Shown here in pieces: positions 4,797 through 6,810 of a stretch of DNA of 6,810 bases. Every line of letters starts with the position of its first letter. The stretch's first letter is position 1. The stretch is from Parafilimonas sp. GTDB lineage: Bacteria; Bacteroidota; Bacteroidia; Chitinophagales; Chitinophagaceae. A program made the translations under genes and the position numbers. The notes under the pieces are model-generated. The model was not told the DNA's origin. It made no database searches and saw nothing but the letters and a program-made list of their open reading frames with translations. Location of the stretch: the NCBI GenBank assembly GCA_025927795.1, contig JAICKT010000243.1:1-6810 (forward strand). Direction: 5' to 3'.

Positions 4797-6810
4797 TCAG
4801 TGCAGGTTTTTAACATGATGAACCGGTAACCAAATAATAAACGTTGTGCCCTTGTATAAAACAGAACGTGTTGTAACAAATCCTTTATGTTGTTCAATAA
4901 TTTTTTTTACAATGCTTAAACCAATACCCGTTCCGGAATATTCTTCTTTCCCATGCAAACGCTGAAACAGTTGGAAAATCTGTTCGCTATATTCCTGGTT
5001 AAAACCGATGCCGTTGTCTGAAAAAGTTAACTCTGCATACTGTTGTTTTGGGTTTATTAATTCTTTAGTTAATACTTTGTCACCCGTAACAATCTTTGAC
5101 TGAATATTTATCTGCGGAATATCTTTTGAGAACTTCAAAGAGTTACTTATAAGATTTGAAAAAAGCTGATGCATTTGCAACTCATTCGCTTCTATAACCG
5201 GCAACTTATCACTTTTTATAATTGCTTTTTTTTCTTTGATGAATAATTCAAAGTCAGTCAGAACATCGTCAAGTATTTTATTCAAATCAATGTGGTTATA
5301 ATCAATACCGGTTTTTGAAATGCGGCTATAGTTGAGTATTGATTGAATAAGTTCGCTCATTCTTTGTGCAGACAACTTTACCTTCTCAAAATATTTTCGT
5401 GTTATTTCTTCTTCGTTCTTATGCTTTTCAATAAGAAGAATAAATGTTTGAATTTTCCTAAGCGGCTCCTGCAAGTCGTGGCTGGCGATGTAATTGAATG
5501 ATTCAAGCTCCTCGTTTGCTTTTACCAATTCTTTTGTTCGTTGAGCAACTTCTTGTTCTAATTTTTCCGAAAAAGTTTTTTGAACATGAATATCTGTTAA
5601 TGCACCAATCCATTTTAAAACATTGCCTGATTCATCTTTTATCGGTTCGCCTGCTGTGTAATGCCAGCGATATTCTCCTTCTTTATTTTTTATGCGTACT
5701 TCATATCTGAATGGTGTTCCTGCTTTGGAATCTTCCTTCCATCTTTCCATAATCATGTCCCATTCATCAGGATGCAACATAGCTCTCCACGCTTCGCTAA
5801 CATTATTAATTCCGGAATATCGCTCCCAGCCTTTTGAGCCATATTCAATAATTCCGTTTGTATTTCTTACCCAAACCATTTGTGGCAATGCTTCAGCCAG
5901 TGTGCGAAAACGGTTTTCACTTTCGCGCAAAGCAATTTCTGCTTTCTTGCTTTCGGTAACATCTGTTACAGTTGTAAGTATAAACGAAAGCTTACCGGCT
6001 TCATCATATACCGGAGTAGAATTCGATAAAACCCACAATGCCGTTCCATCTTTTTTATTAATGAACTGCGAAGTTATTTCTGTTGATTTGCCGGTTGTTA
6101 TTGCAATATATACTGAGCCTTTTTCGTGTGATCTTTTGTTACCTGCTTCATCAAGTATCATGAATGTATCATGAAGATGTTTTACAAATTGCTGCATGTT
6201 GGGTGCTGCCATTACCTGTTCTACAGAATCATAACCCATCAATTTTGCACCGCGTTCATTTATGTATTCAATACTTTGCTGGTTATTGAATTGATAAATA
6301 CCTGAAGGCACATTTTTAAACGTTATTTCGAGTTGTTCTTTTGTGCGGCGTAATGCAACTTCTGCTTCTTTTTGCTCTGTAATGTCTCTGTTCACTCCAA
6401 CCGTTCCCAGTATTTTTCCGTCTTTGTTTTTTACATAAGCTACAGATGCAAGCACATGAATCTTTTTTCCGTCCTTCTTTTTTTGCACAACTTCTCCTTT
6501 CCAAAAACCATTTGTGTCCAATATAGCTTGCCACAATTTGCGCTGCTCTTCAGATGAACTAATCGTTATTATTTCCCGTGCCGGCTTACCAATTACTTCT
6601 TCAGCCTTCCAGCCATACATTAATTCAGCTGCTTTATTCCAACTGGTAATGTTATAACCTTCTTCCTGAGTTGATGTGCAGATTACAGCATCGGCTATGC
6701 TATCTGAAACAGTGGCAGAAAATTCAAGGTCACGATTTACGTCTTCAATCTTTTTACGGGCAAGCACTTGTTCGGTAACTTCAATAGAAGTGGCAATTGT
6801 TCCGGTTACA
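4797..6810 (-). CDS. Multi-PAS sensor histidine kinase, N-terminus beyond the window
   Basis: The kinase frame is open to the window edge. Residues below count from the GTG at 6765-6767, which is probably not the real start: 14 further codons are readable upstream and look like the end of another PAS domain (TSIEVTEQ). PAS domains lie at about 21-135, 144-275 and 284-398, with typical closing linkers DITEQKEAE and DVTESKKAE. The third is PAS_3-like, with EYRWHYTAGEPIKDESG. A coiled-coil linker (about 398-424) leads to HisKA with SHDLQEPLR and phospho-acceptor His430. The ATPase domain has the N-box NLISNSLKFS (538-547), DNGIGF (584-589), FQLFQRLHG and GTGIGLSIVKK (612-622). All key residues are present, so it should autophosphorylate. 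No membrane helix or receiver domain is visible, so this portion is cytoplasmic; the signal and response regulator are unknown. It is on the blaI-blaR strand, but 293 bp and a separate promoter lie between them. Confidence 0.95.
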   Translation of the reverse strand, partial: VTGTIATSIEVTEQVLARKKIEDVNRDLEFSATVSDSIADAVICTSTQEEGYNITSWNKAAELMYGWKAEEVIGKPAREIITISSSEEQRKLWQAILDTNGFWKGEVVQKKKDGKKIHVLASVAYVKNKDGKILGTVGVNRDITEQKEAEVALRRTKEQLEITFKNVPSGIYQFNNQQSIEYINERGAKLMGYDSVEQVMAAPNMQQFVKHLHDTFMILDEAGNKRSHEKGSVYIAITTGKSTEITSQFINKKDGTALWVLSNSTPVYDEAGKLSFILTTVTDVTESKKAEIALRESENRFRTLAEALPQMVWVRNTNGIIEYGSKGWERYSGINNVSEAWRAMLHPDEWDMIMERWKEDSKAGTPFRYEVRIKNKEGEYRWHYTAGEPIKDESGNVLKWIGALTDIHVQKTFSEKLEQEVAQRTKELVKANEELESFNYIASHDLQEPLRKIQTFILLIEKHKNEEEITRKYFEKVKLSAQRMSELIQSILNYSRISKTGIDYNHIDLNKILDDVLTDFELFIKEKKAIIKSDKLPVIEANELQMHQLFSNLISNSLKFSKDIPQINIQSKIVTGDKVLTKELINPKQQYAELTFSDNGIGFNQEYSEQIFQLFQRLHGKEEYSGTGIGLSIVKKIIEQHKGFVTTRSVLYKGTTFIIWLPVHHVKNLH

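Noticed and set aside
5692..6174. Long open frame on the + strand opposite the histidine kinase
   Set aside because: It lies wholly opposite conserved PAS coding sequence, its translation has no recognisable domain, and no promoter is visible.

Overview
The window looks like chromosomal DNA of a Bacteroidota bacterium, probably Chitinophagaceae-like. The DNA is AT-rich, start codons lack Shine-Dalgarno sequences, and the blaI-type gene has a TAnnTTTG box of the kind used by the Bacteroidota primary sigma factor. Short intergenic repeats (TTGAATATT strings, CCTCACC/GGAGAGG palindromes) resemble those I remember from this phylum. The lineage is an inference, since no rRNA or marker gene is present.

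Layout: 1-129 is an AT-rich leader with short direct repeats. Two genes follow on the + strand. The first (130-525) encodes an alkyltransferase-like (ATL) DNA-damage recognition protein with Ala in place of the MGMT active-site Cys. The second, 8 bp later (534-1799), encodes a DctA-type C4-dicarboxylate symporter. The 161-bp convergent junction (1800-1960) holds a composite palindromic element whose outer arm includes the dctA stop codon.

The rest is on the minus strand. A BlaI/MecI-type repressor gene (4141-4503) overlaps by 4 bp (ATGA) the gene for a BlaR1/MecR1-type membrane metalloprotease (1961-4144). The protease keeps the membrane and HExxH zinc-protease parts of BlaR1. In place of the penicillin-binding sensor it has a small beta-rich segment and eleven tandem 29-residue repeats. 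Upstream of blaI is a perfect 18-bp palindrome next to a TAnnTTTG box, with a weaker second dyad 20 bp away, which fits an autoregulated repressor-protease operon. At the right edge (4797-6810) is a multi-PAS sensor histidine kinase whose reading frame stays open through the window end, so its N-terminus is missing.

The most interesting element is the repressor/protease pair with the repeat-type C-terminus. By analogy with BlaR1-BlaI, a periplasmic signal would activate the cytoplasm-facing protease and lead to loss of the repressor, but the ligand and any target gene beyond the operon itself cannot be seen here. The histidine kinase has no response regulator in view. The ATL-dctA pairing has no obvious functional logic and is probably simple co-transcription.
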